Source: Kitasatospora sp. Root107
GTDB taxonomy: Bacteria > Actinomycetota > Actinomycetes > Streptomycetales > Streptomycetaceae
Assembly (NCBI RefSeq): GCF_001424875.1
Contig: NZ_LMCT01000067.1
Span: forward strand, 415,267-479,266
Direction of reading: 5' to 3'
DNA: 64,000 bases
Every line of letters starts with the position of its first letter. Within the stretch, counting starts at the first letter, position 1. The notes under the pieces were generated by a model. It was not told where the DNA came from and did not search any database. It worked only from the letters and a program-made list of their open reading frames with translations. The translations under genes and the position numbers were made by a program. This document shows, piece by piece, positions 51,101 to 58,526 of this stretch.

Positions 51101-51418
51101 GCGGTCGACGGCGCGGCCGGGGTCTTCGCCCAGCACATGACGGTGCTGCTGCTGCCGGCGTTCACCGGCACCCTGCTGGCCGTCGGGGTGCTCCGCGGCG
51201 ACCTGCGGATCGTCCGGTACGCCGCGGTGTTGCTCGGCGCGCACGACCAACTGCACGGCCCCCGGGGCACGTTCATCGAGCGGCAGGAACGGGTGGAGGC
51301 CGAGCAGACCGCCCGGGAGCTGCTCGGCGAGGCCGGGTACCTGGCCGCACACGCCGAGGGCGGCGAACTCGGCCTGGCCGAGACCGCCGCCCTGCTGGAC
51401 GTGGTGGGCGCCCTCTGA
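48104..51418 (+). CDS. SARP-type regulator with STAND ATPase (AfsR/BTAD family)
   Basis: 1104 residues from the GTG at 48104. Residues about 1-95 form the OmpR-like DNA-binding winged helix of SARPs (LRALLTALVLRQGRPVPADL, VDEVWGADPPQDSAAALQTL). Residues 96-245 are the bacterial transcription activation domain. An AAA/NB-ARC part (about 265-560) has Walker A LTGPGGSGKTRLS and Walker B MLLVLDNCEHL. A long helical-repeat region follows (about 650-1100). Such proteins activate antibiotic or exporter genes after sensing a signal. The adjacent convergent ABC exporter could be linked, but no biosynthetic genes are next to it. Confidence 0.94.
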   Translation: MHYGILGTTTAHHDDGTPVPLGGARLRALLTALVLRQGRPVPADLLVDEVWGADPPQDSAAALQTLVGRLRRTVGREQVGSGPAGYWLAAGASDLTDFQGLAAEGRRAAEQGDHALAAERLTAALALWRGPALADLPDRGGSATRLEAERDETRRHRITAELALGRAAEVTAELAELCENRPLDEPLAALLIRALRDGGRTAEALQQYEHTRRALADQLGTDPGEPLRALHRDLLNGAEPAPAAPQRTRTTGNLRPRLTSFVGRDEDLAAVRAALAGGRLTTLTGPGGSGKTRLSVEAALAEQAAQAAGSWPDGVWQVELASLDDPAATPGAVLSALGLRETVLHNGGTVGEVARVHDPVRRLVEHCAQRRMLLVLDNCEHLIQAAAELADQLLAECPGLTVLATSREPLGVPGEVLLPVEPLPGEVALRLLAERGAAARPGFDPAEDPAACAEICRRLDGLPLAIELAAARLRGLTPRQLADRLDSRFALLTAGSRTLLPRQQTLRAVVDWSWDLLGKRERAVLRRLAVFAGGCTLEDAEQVCADEAEVPREEVADLLLSLVDKSLLVAGLGEHPRYRMLETILEYAGERLAEAGEPEVAMRHVRHYRELVREADLRVHGPEQLHWLDVLEREQDNIRAALRRAVDLGEEQEALVLALGMSWFWQLRDYRSEAQAWYEEITALGPDVFAEDARPAVPLTEGPLDAPLPMSGDMVDEARRQLQLFKLVTIFSGDMEQLVETGAVRLAQRVLDVYTPDLPQAFRFPALMRVFASFVAGQMDSLKELLDGAVAGARQHGRPGDLAFVLGIRARMLNDWVGGLPQATLDSAEALEIFTRIGDTWGRSEALAAQAEALGNNGDSEGAAETYRQSIRLAEELGAHHEVPMLKVRLGEAVLQSDPEGGEALVRAALDSVVPGSQSADGAQLFGNLVLCSVLARRGEYTEALARLDYLTGNRQMLGPLVPEVFSGLLLCIRSWVVARAGDPEQAMTLLREGRRKMRAVDGAAGVFAQHMTVLLLPAFTGTLLAVGVLRGDLRIVRYAAVLLGAHDQLHGPRGTFIERQERVEAEQTARELLGEAGYLAAHAEGGELGLAETAALLDVVGAL

Positions 51419-51425
51419 GGAGGCG

Positions 51426-52256
51426 TCAGGTCCGCTTGCGGAACCGGGCCACCGCCAGCGGGGCGGTGACGGCGGTGATGGCCACCGACCAGATCACCAC
51501 GATCAGCACCGAGTGGCTGAACGCTTCGCCGTTGATCAGGCCGCGGCAGGCGTCGGCCAGTGCGGAGAGTGGGTTGTACTCGGTGAAGGTCTGCAGCCAG
51601 CCCGGCATGGTGCCGGTCGGGGCGAAGATCGAGCTGCCGAACTGGAGCGGCATGATGACCAGCATCGAGACGCCCTGGACGGCCTGCGGACTGCTCAGCG
51701 ACATGCCCAGCAGCATCGAGATCCAGACGATCGACATGCCGAACATCAGCGACAGGCCGACGGCGGCGAGCAGGTGCAGGACGTCGGTCTTGATCTCCAG
51801 ACCGATGATCATCGCGAAGGTGATCAGGATGGTGAAGGACACCAGCGCGCGCAGCATCTCGGCGGCCATCTTGGAGAGCAGCACCGCGGACCGGCCGATC
51901 GGCAGGGTGCGGAAGCGGTCCATCACGCCGGTCTGGAAGTCGCTGTTCAGCCCGGTGCCGACGGCCATCGCCAGATTCAGTCCCGTGGTGCCGAGCAGCC
52001 CGGGAACCATGTACTGGATGTACTGCGCCCGGGTGGGGAACATCGCGCCACCGAAGACGTAGATGAACAGCACGGTGAAGATGATCGGCACCAGCACGGC
52101 GTCGAGCATCGACTCCGGGTCGGCCTTGATCCGCATCAGGTTGCGGCGGGTCAGTGCGCCGATGTGCCGCAGGGTGGCCCGGGGGCCGATCCGGACGTCG
52201 TCGGCGTTCAGGGGCGCGGGCTTCACGGTGGCGGGGCTGAGGGTGGCGGCGCTCAT
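51426..52256 (-). CDS. ABC-2 type exporter permease (DrrB-like)
   Basis: 276 residues, six membrane spans. LTRRNLMRIKADPESMLDAV and PIIFTVLFIYVFGGAMFPTR at the start and QGVSMLVIMPLQFGSSIFAP near the middle are characteristic of DrrB-type permeases for drugs. Its start overlaps the ATPase stop by 4 bp, so the two are coupled. It converges with the SARP regulator, with 7 bp between stops. Confidence 0.92.
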   Translation of the reverse strand: MSAATLSPATVKPAPLNADDVRIGPRATLRHIGALTRRNLMRIKADPESMLDAVLVPIIFTVLFIYVFGGAMFPTRAQYIQYMVPGLLGTTGLNLAMAVGTGLNSDFQTGVMDRFRTLPIGRSAVLLSKMAAEMLRALVSFTILITFAMIIGLEIKTDVLHLLAAVGLSLMFGMSIVWISMLLGMSLSSPQAVQGVSMLVIMPLQFGSSIFAPTGTMPGWLQTFTEYNPLSALADACRGLINGEAFSHSVLIVVIWSVAITAVTAPLAVARFRKRT

Positions 52257-53272
52257 GCGACGGCCTCCTTCTCCAGGGTCGGGACGGCGTCGGTGGGGCC
52301 GGACTTGCCGGTGATGGTCAGGAAGACCTCGTCCAGGCTGGGCAGCTTGGTGTCTATCCCGGCGATGCCGAAGCCGCGTGAGCCGAGCACGCCGATCACG
52401 GCGGTGAGCTGCTCGTCGTCGGTCAGCTGGACCGAGAGCAGGCCGGTGTCGGCGGAGAAGGTGGCGCCGGTCAGGCCGGTCTCGTGCAGGCAGCGGGCCA
52501 TCTCGGGCAGCTCGGCCGGGTGCACCGGGCGGACCTGCAGGGTGCGGCCGCCGACCTGGGCCTTGAGCTCGGCGACTCCACCGCTGGCGATCACCTTGCC
52601 CTTGTCGATCACGGTCAGCGCGTCGGCGAGCTGCTCCGCCTCCTCCATGTACTGGGTGGTGAGCAGCACGGTGGCCCCCTCGGAGACCATCCGCTGCACC
52701 TCGTCCCAGACCTCGTTGCGGGTGCGCGGGTCAAGACCGGTGGTGGGCTCGTCCAGGTAGAGCACCTTGGGGTTGCCGATCATCGAGGCGGCCAGGTCGA
52801 GCCGCCGCCGCATCCCGCCGGAGTAGGTCTTGGCCGGGCGCTTGGCGGCGTCGGTGAGCGAGAAGCGCTCCAGCAGCTCGGTGGCCCTGGCCTTGGCCTG
52901 CTTGGCGGGCAGGTCGAGCAGCCGGCCGATCAGGTAGAGGTTCTCGTAGCCGGAGAGCAGCTCGTCGACCGAGGCGTACTGGCCGGTCAGGCCGATGGTG
53001 CGGCGCAGCTGCTTGGGCTGGCGCAGCACGTCGTAGCCGCCGACGAAGGCGGTGCCCGCGTCCGGCTTGATCAGGGTGGAGAGGATCCGGACCAGGGTGG
53101 TCTTGCCCGCGCCGTTCGGGCCGAGCACGCCGAGCACGGTGCCCTGACGGACGGTCAGGTCGACCCCGTCCAGCGCCTTGGTCTCCCCGTAGTGCTTGAC
53201 GATGCCTCGTACCTCGACGGCGTTCGTGCCGCTGAGCCCCCGGTCGTTCGGGGCGATGTCGTTTCGGTTCAT
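52253..53272 (-). CDS. ABC exporter ATPase (DrrA-like)
   Basis: 339 residues. Walker A GPNGAGKTT (about 52-60), signature YSGGMRRRLDLAASMIG, Walker B KVLYLDEPTTGLDPRTRNEV and a C-terminal extension typical of the daunorubicin-resistance ATPase group. With the DrrB-like permease it should expel a hydrophobic drug or lipid. A small secreted-protein gene lies divergent to it across 186 bp. Confidence 0.94.
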   Translation of the reverse strand: MNRNDIAPNDRGLSGTNAVEVRGIVKHYGETKALDGVDLTVRQGTVLGVLGPNGAGKTTLVRILSTLIKPDAGTAFVGGYDVLRQPKQLRRTIGLTGQYASVDELLSGYENLYLIGRLLDLPAKQAKARATELLERFSLTDAAKRPAKTYSGGMRRRLDLAASMIGNPKVLYLDEPTTGLDPRTRNEVWDEVQRMVSEGATVLLTTQYMEEAEQLADALTVIDKGKVIASGGVAELKAQVGGRTLQVRPVHPAELPEMARCLHETGLTGATFSADTGLLSVQLTDDEQLTAVIGVLGSRGFGIAGIDTKLPSLDEVFLTITGKSGPTDAVPTLEKEAVA

Positions 53273-53362
53273 GGCAGCAGCCTGCCCGGGGCCGCTGTCA
53301 CGGCGCTGTCAGCCCGCTGTCGCCACCGACAGCCCACTGTCAGGGCCAACCAGTTGTTCAAT

Positions 53363-53408
53363 CTGACGACGCCTCAGATTCATGGGTATAGTGCAATATC
53401 ACATTGCA
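53363..53408 (+). promoter_or_regulatory. Promoter and dyad before the small secreted protein
   Basis: CTGACG (53363-53368) and TATAGT (53387-53392) are 18 bp apart. The inverted repeat TGCAAT-n5-ATTGCA (53392-53408) covers the expected start of transcription, a position suited to a repressor. Confidence 0.6.
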
Positions 53409-53458
53409 GCAGTTCTTGGCGTGGGGCCGAGAACGCTGTTCAGAGGGAGGGAACTCTC

Positions 53459-53893
53459 ATGTTCCGCAAGCTTCTCGTCGTCGCCGGTGCGGCCGGTCTG
53501 GCGCTCGCCGCCACCCCGGCTTCGGCCACCACCACCGAGACCGTCGTCACCTGCGGCTACTCCGGCCTGCAGTCCGGCCTGCAGACCAAGGTCTGCGCCG
53601 AGGTCACCGGCGACCAGGTGCAGCTGTACGGCCAGGTCGGCCTGGCGGGCCCGCCGAGCCCGGGCACGGTGCTCCAGCCGAAGGAGCTCATCGTCGGCCT
53701 GACCGGCCAGATCGTCGGCGGAGCCTCGCTCGGCACCGTCCAGGGCTACCGCACCTTCACCGCCTCCACCATCCAGGTGCGCGGCGTGGGCGGCACCGTG
53801 CCGTGCGGCTCGACCGTGCACGCCTCGTTCTCGGTCGCGTCCTACCCGTGGGCCCCGAACCCGGTGACGTTGGACCTGCCGATCGCCTGCTGA
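53459..53893 (+). CDS. Small secreted protein of unknown function
   Basis: 144 residues from the ATG at 53459 (GGGAGGG upstream). Signal peptide LLVVAGAAGLALAATPASA (about 5-23). The mature part is beta-rich with four cysteines (CGYSGL, VCAEVTG, VPCGST and the last residue), which suggests two disulphides in a small beta-sandwich. It is not a known enzyme; I place it with streptomycete secreted proteins of unknown role. The promoter has a dyad at the transcript start. Confidence 0.78.
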   Translation: MFRKLLVVAGAAGLALAATPASATTTETVVTCGYSGLQSGLQTKVCAEVTGDQVQLYGQVGLAGPPSPGTVLQPKELIVGLTGQIVGGASLGTVQGYRTFTASTIQVRGVGGTVPCGSTVHASFSVASYPWAPNPVTLDLPIAC

Positions 53894-53912
53894 TGACGCG
53901 TCAGTGAGATGC

Positions 53913-53948
53913 GGAAGGGCGGTGCCGGGGCCCCGGCACCGCCCTTCC
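53913..53948. terminator. Bidirectional terminator between secreted protein and panB
   Basis: Perfect 36-bp palindrome (two 18-bp arms) between convergent stops; its centre forms the loop. Confidence 0.92.
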
Positions 53949-53960
53949 TTGTTGCGCGGA

Positions 53961-54848
53961 CTACTTGAAGGTGTGCTCCGGAGCCGGGAAGGTGCCCGCG
54001 CCGACCTCGGCCGCGAACTCCCGGGCGGCGTCGCCGAGTACGGCCCGCAGGTTCGCGTACTGCTTGACGAACTTCGGCACCCGGCCCGCCGTCATCCCGG
54101 CCATGTCGGTCCACACCAGGACCTGGGCGTCGGTGCCCACGCCGGCGCCGATGCCGACGGTGGGGATCGCCAGCTGCTCGGTGACCTGCGCGGCCAGCTC
54201 GGCCGGTACGGCCTCCAGTACGACGGCGAAGGCGCCCGCCTGCTGGACCGCCTTGGCGTCCCGGAGCAGCTGGTGCGCGGCCTCGTCGCCGCGCCCCTGC
54301 ACCGGGTACCCGCCGAAGGCGTGCACCGACTGCGGGGTCAGCCCGATGTGGGCCATCACCGGGATGCCGGCCTCGACCAGCAGCTCGATCGAGCGGGCGC
54401 TGCGCTCGCCGCCCTCCAGCTTGACCGCGCCCACCCCCGCCTCCTTCATCAGGCGGGCCGCGTTGTGCATGGCCTGCGCGGGCGACTCCTGGTAGGAGCC
54501 GAACGGCATGTCGCCGATCACCAGCGCGCGCTTGGTGCCGCGCACCACGGCGGCCGACAGCATCACCATCTGATCCATCGTCACCGGGACGGTGGTCTCG
54601 TAGCCCAGGTGGCAGTTGCCGGCCGAGTCGCCGACCAGCAGCACCGGGATGCCGGCCTCGTCGAAGACCCCGGCGGTGAGCGCGTCGTAGGCGGTGAGCA
54701 TCGCCCACCGCTCGCCGCGCTGCTTGGCGGCGGCGATGTCGCGGACGGTCACCCGGCGGTTGGTGACCCCGCCGTAGAGGGTGTGACCCTCGCCCTGGGC
54801 CTTGCCCTGGCTCTGGCCCTGGGCAGGCTGAAGCGGAGAAGCGTTCAT
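53961..54848 (-). CDS. panB: 3-methyl-2-oxobutanoate hydroxymethyltransferase
   Basis: 295 residues from the ATG at 54848 (AGGAG upstream). First committed step of pantothenate synthesis: transfers a hydroxymethyl group from methylene-THF to ketoisovalerate. TIM-barrel signatures are MLTAYDALTAGVFDEAG, LLVGDSAGNCHLGYE (Mg site), GAVKLEGGE and AHIGLTPQSVHAFGGY. The first 20 residues are Gln/Gly-rich and poorly conserved. Confidence 0.96.
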   Translation of the reverse strand: MNASPLQPAQGQSQGKAQGEGHTLYGGVTNRRVTVRDIAAAKQRGERWAMLTAYDALTAGVFDEAGIPVLLVGDSAGNCHLGYETTVPVTMDQMVMLSAAVVRGTKRALVIGDMPFGSYQESPAQAMHNAARLMKEAGVGAVKLEGGERSARSIELLVEAGIPVMAHIGLTPQSVHAFGGYPVQGRGDEAAHQLLRDAKAVQQAGAFAVVLEAVPAELAAQVTEQLAIPTVGIGAGVGTDAQVLVWTDMAGMTAGRVPKFVKQYANLRAVLGDAAREFAAEVGAGTFPAPEHTFK

Positions 54849-54970
54849 GGAACAGGCTCCTGAAGGTTGTCGTCTCGTGGCGCCGTACGGCGTCCCCGGA
54901 TCTGCTCCCATGCTTGCACGCCGACCCCGCTTGGCAAAGGGCGGGCGCGCCACGGGTTCTTTGCCGAGAA

Positions 54971-55001
54971 TTTACGATACGGACCCGTCTCGTATCGTAA
55001 A
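54971..55001. promoter_or_regulatory. TetR-type operator upstream of the MFS/TetR operon
   Basis: Perfect 11-bp arms, TTTACGATACG (54971-54981) and CGTATCGTAAA (54991-55001), separated by 9 bp. It is A+T-rich compared with its surroundings, 67 bp before the MFS start, and most likely binds the TetR protein encoded after the pump. Confidence 0.85.
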
Positions 55002-55067
55002 GCTCGCTAGTCTGATTCGAGACGCTTCCGACTCGTAATCACTTGCTCTCCGGGGGAGACCCACCTC

Positions 55068-56669
55068 ATGACCACCGCCGCACCGTCCCGGATACCCGAG
55101 GCCGTACACCGCCGCCGCTGGGCGATCCTGGGCACGCTGGTGCTCGCCCTGCTCGTCGTCGTCCTCGACAACTCGATCCTCAACGTCGCGATGAAGACCA
55201 TTGCCTCGCCCGCGCCCACCGGGCTCGGGGCCAGCCAGAGCGATCTGGAATGGTCCATCAACTCGTACACCCTGGTCTTCGCCGGGCTGCTGTTCACCGC
55301 CGGGCTGCTCGGCGACCGGCTCGGCCGCAAGTGGGCGCTGCTCGGCGGCATGGTGGTCTTCGGTTTCGGGTCACTGCTCTCCGCCATGGCGAGCTCGCCC
55401 GGTGAACTCATCGGCTACCGCGCGGTGATGGGCCTGGGCGGCGCCTTCGTGATGCCCGCCACGCTGGCCATCATCATGAACGTCTTCGAGCGGGACGAGC
55501 AGCCCAAGGCGATCGGCATCTGGGCCGGCGCGGTCGGCCTGGCCATCGCGATCGGCCCGATCACCGGCGGCCTGCTGATCGAGCACTTCTGGTGGGGCTC
55601 GGTCTTCCTGGTGAACGTCCCGATCGTGCTGATCGCCCTGGTCGCGATGGCCCTGCTGGTGCCCAACTCCAAGGACCCGAACCCGGGCCGGCTCGACCCG
55701 GTCGGCGTGCTGCTCTCGATCGTCGGCCTGGTCGCGCTGATCTACGGCATCATCAAGGGCGGCGAGCTGGCCGACTTCACTGCTCCGGCGGCCTGGGTGC
55801 CGACCCTCGGCGGTGTGCTGGTGCTGGCCGGCTTCGTCCTGTGGGAGACGCACACCGACCACCCGGCGATGAACGTGGGCTGGTTCCGCAACAAGGTCTT
55901 CAGCGCCTCCGTCACGGTGATCGGCCTGGTCTTCTTCGCGCTGATGGGTGTCTCGTTCTTCGGCGTCTTCTACATCCAGAGCGTGCGCGGCTACAGCGCC
56001 CTGCAGGCCGGTGTGCTGATGCTCCCGCTGGCCGTCGCCCAGCTGCTCTTCGCCCCGCGCGCCCGGCTGGTGGTGGACCGCTTCGGCGTCCGGGCCACCT
56101 GCGCGGCCGGCATGGCCCTGATCGCGGTCGCCTTCCTCGGCTACCTGCTGCTCGGTCAGACCACGCCGATCTGGCTGCTGGTGGTGCTCGGCTTCCTGAT
56201 GGGCGCCGGCATGGCGCACGTGATGCCGCCGGTCACGGTGGCCATCATGGGCTCGCTGCCGCGCGAGAAGGCGGGCGCAGGATCTGCTCTCAACAACACC
56301 TTCCGCCAGGTCGGCGGCTCGCTCGGGGTGGCCGTGCTCGGCGCCGTGCTCTCCACCGTCTACCGGGACGGCGTCTCCGACTCGCTCGGCAACCTGTCGC
56401 CCGCGCTGCGCGACAAGGCCGGCGAGTCGCTGGAGGCCACGCTGGCGATCGCCGGTCGGACCGGCGACAGCGCGCTGGTGAGCCAGGCCTCGGAGTCCTT
56501 CATCCACGCCATGCACGTGGTCGCCGGGCTCTCCGCCGGGGTGACCGCGGTCGGCGTGCTGCTCGCCTGGTTCCTGCTGCCCGGCAAGGTCGCGGCCCCG
56601 GCCGCAGGCCCGGCACCGGCGGCCGAACCGGCGGCCGAACAGACCGCCGAACAGGCCGAGCGGGTCTGA
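55068..56669 (+). CDS. MFS drug exporter, DHA2 family
   Basis: 533 residues, 14 membrane spans. VVVLDNSILNVAMKTIASPA is the helix 1 motif, GLLGDRLGRKWAL the loop 2-3 motif, and GLGGAFVMPATLAIIMNVFE follows. Relatives are the SmvA/LfrA-type multidrug pumps. A regulator gene starts 51 bp downstream on the same strand, and a long palindromic operator precedes the pump. The C-terminus is Ala/Glu-rich. Confidence 0.93.
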   Translation: MTTAAPSRIPEAVHRRRWAILGTLVLALLVVVLDNSILNVAMKTIASPAPTGLGASQSDLEWSINSYTLVFAGLLFTAGLLGDRLGRKWALLGGMVVFGFGSLLSAMASSPGELIGYRAVMGLGGAFVMPATLAIIMNVFERDEQPKAIGIWAGAVGLAIAIGPITGGLLIEHFWWGSVFLVNVPIVLIALVAMALLVPNSKDPNPGRLDPVGVLLSIVGLVALIYGIIKGGELADFTAPAAWVPTLGGVLVLAGFVLWETHTDHPAMNVGWFRNKVFSASVTVIGLVFFALMGVSFFGVFYIQSVRGYSALQAGVLMLPLAVAQLLFAPRARLVVDRFGVRATCAAGMALIAVAFLGYLLLGQTTPIWLLVVLGFLMGAGMAHVMPPVTVAIMGSLPREKAGAGSALNNTFRQVGGSLGVAVLGAVLSTVYRDGVSDSLGNLSPALRDKAGESLEATLAIAGRTGDSALVSQASESFIHAMHVVAGLSAGVTAVGVLLAWFLLPGKVAAPAAGPAPAAEPAAEQTAEQAERV

Positions 56670-56720
56670 GCAGGCGTCATGGTTGATCAAGGTGGTGCCC
56701 GGGGCGGGCAGAATGGCCCC

Positions 56721-57374
56721 ATGCAGACCGAGACCACCACGTCCACCTCCGGCGGCGGGCCCTGTGCCCCCCGCCGGGGGCGGCCGCGCAGCGAAGCGGC
56801 CGAGCAGGCGATTGTGGCCGCCGTCGAGCGGCTGATGGAGGAGGGCACCGGGCTGGCCGAGCTCTCCGTCGAACGGATCGCCGCCGCAGCGGGCGTCGGC
56901 AAGGCCACCATCTACCGGCGCTGGCCCAACAAGGAGGCCCTGCTGGTCGACGTGGTGGCGCGGCTGGAGGAGCAGCCGGAGCCGGTGCTCAACGGCGTCG
57001 GCGTCCGGGACAGCCTGATCGCGATGGTGGACGACATCCGGCGCCGGGGCCTGGCCAAACGCTCCCGCTGGGCGCTCAAGGCCGCACTCGGCCAGCTCGA
57101 AGGCTGGCCCGAGCTGCGCCAGCTGTACAAGGAGCGGATCATCCAGCCGCGCCGCGAGCTGGCCCGGGAGATCATCCGGCGCGGGGTCGCGGAGGGCGTG
57201 CTCCGGGACGACATCGACATCGAGCTGCTCACCGAGATGGTGATCGGCCCGATCCTGGTCCGCGCCGTGCTCTGGGGCGAAGGCCCGCTGGACGACGACG
57301 GCCTGGCCGAGCAGATGGTCGACGCCGTGCTGACCGGCGCGGGCGTGCGGCCGTCCGGTGGCGAATCTCACTGA
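56721..57374 (+). CDS. TetR-family regulator of the MFS pump
   Basis: 217 residues from the ATG at 56721; an in-frame ATG at 56679 is possible. The helix-turn-helix reads RIAAAAGVGKATIYRRWPNK (about 50-69), and the C-terminal domain matches the TetR_C_11-like group. It follows the pump gene on the same strand and is likely the repressor that binds the 31-bp palindrome in front of the operon. Confidence 0.9.
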   Translation: MQTETTTSTSGGGPCAPRRGRPRSEAAEQAIVAAVERLMEEGTGLAELSVERIAAAAGVGKATIYRRWPNKEALLVDVVARLEEQPEPVLNGVGVRDSLIAMVDDIRRRGLAKRSRWALKAALGQLEGWPELRQLYKERIIQPRRELAREIIRRGVAEGVLRDDIDIELLTEMVIGPILVRAVLWGEGPLDDDGLAEQMVDAVLTGAGVRPSGGESH

Positions 57375-57495
57375 CCGGGGGCGCGCCGCAACCCGGCGCG
57401 GCTCCGGTGGCGTCTGTCCCGTCATAGGCTGAGCCGAGAATCCGACTAAATCGGTGGCAGCCCCGACGAAGCGGAACAGCACGGAGGATCGGTTC

Positions 57496-58506
57496 ATGGC
57501 ACAGACGGACGAGGCAGCGGCACCGGCCGAAGGTGGGCAGCCCGCGGCTCGTCGGTTCTGGCGGACCGACGGCTGGCGGTCCGGCACCTGGCGCCGGGGC
57601 TGGATCCTCGCCGTGCTGGCCGCCCTGACGGCCGCCCTGCTCGCCTTCCACTCCTCGGTGCCGAACGCGATCGGCAACCTCGGCAGCCTGCTGGAGACCT
57701 TCCTGCCCTGGCTCGGCCTGGCCGTCCCGGTGCTGCTGGTGCTCGCGCTGCTGCGCCGCTCGGCTCTCGCGCTGGTCGCGGTGCTGCTGCCCGCGGCGGT
57801 CTGGTTCAACCTGTTCGGCGGCCTGCTGACCGACAAGAGCACCGGCAAGGGCGACTTCACAGTGCTCACCCACAACGTCGCGGCGGGCAACCCCGACCCG
57901 GCCGGGACGGTGCGGATGCTGAACAGCTCGGGCGCGCAGATCGTCGCGCTGGAGGAGCTGGCCTCGAACGCCGTCACCACCTACCGCACCGGCCTGGCGG
58001 CCAGCTATCCGTACCACGTGGTGGAGGGCACCGTCGGGCTCTGGTCCAAGTACCCGATCACCGACACCCGGGTGGTGGACATCAGGATCGGCTGGACCCG
58101 GGCGTTCCGGGCCACCGTGACGACCGGTCAGGGCCCGCTCGCGGTCTACGTCGCGCACCTGCCCTCGGTCCGGGTCAAGTTCGACGGCGGCTTCACGGCC
58201 GAGCAGCGCGACGTCAGCGCGCAGGCGCTCGGCGACGCGATCGAGGCCGAGCCGCTGAAGAAGGTCCTGCTGCTCGGCGACCTCAACGGCACCATGAACG
58301 ACCGCTCGCTGGCGCCGGTCACCTCACAGCTGCGCTCCGCCCAGGGCGCCGCCGGGGACGGCTTCGGTTTCAGCTGGCCGGCCGACTTCCCGATGGCCCG
58401 GATCGACCAGATCCTCAGCAAGGGCGGTCTGAAGCCCACCGACTCCCGGGTGCTGCCGGCCGACGGCAGCGACCACCTCGCGGTCGCGGCGGACTTCCGG
58501 TACTGA
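57496..58506 (+). CDS. Membrane-anchored EEP-family phosphatase (VanJ-like)
   Basis: 336 residues from the ATG at 57496 (GGAGGA upstream). Three membrane segments lie in residues about 35-120. An endonuclease/exonuclease/phosphatase domain facing outward follows: VLTHNVAAGN (Asn), VALEEL (Glu), LLLGDLNGTMNDRSL (Asp-Asn) and the final DGSDHLAVAADF (Asp-His). The layout matches VanJ, a prenyl-phosphate phosphatase linked to teicoplanin resistance in Streptomyces coelicolor. A role in recycling of cell-wall lipid carrier is possible. It converges with nadE. Confidence 0.86.
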   Translation: MAQTDEAAAPAEGGQPAARRFWRTDGWRSGTWRRGWILAVLAALTAALLAFHSSVPNAIGNLGSLLETFLPWLGLAVPVLLVLALLRRSALALVAVLLPAAVWFNLFGGLLTDKSTGKGDFTVLTHNVAAGNPDPAGTVRMLNSSGAQIVALEELASNAVTTYRTGLAASYPYHVVEGTVGLWSKYPITDTRVVDIRIGWTRAFRATVTTGQGPLAVYVAHLPSVRVKFDGGFTAEQRDVSAQALGDAIEAEPLKKVLLLGDLNGTMNDRSLAPVTSQLRSAQGAAGDGFGFSWPADFPMARIDQILSKGGLKPTDSRVLPADGSDHLAVAADFRY

Positions 58507-58526
58507 CGTCTTCGGTTGAGTGACCG

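Noticed and set aside
51426..53272. DrrAB-like exporter as a self-resistance mark of a hidden antibiotic cluster
   Set aside because: Neighbours on both sides are regulator, secreted protein and panB; no biosynthetic gene is visible.
55371..57980. 869-residue minus-strand frame
   Set aside because: Antisense of the MFS, TetR and EEP genes, all of which have recognisable domains and starts.
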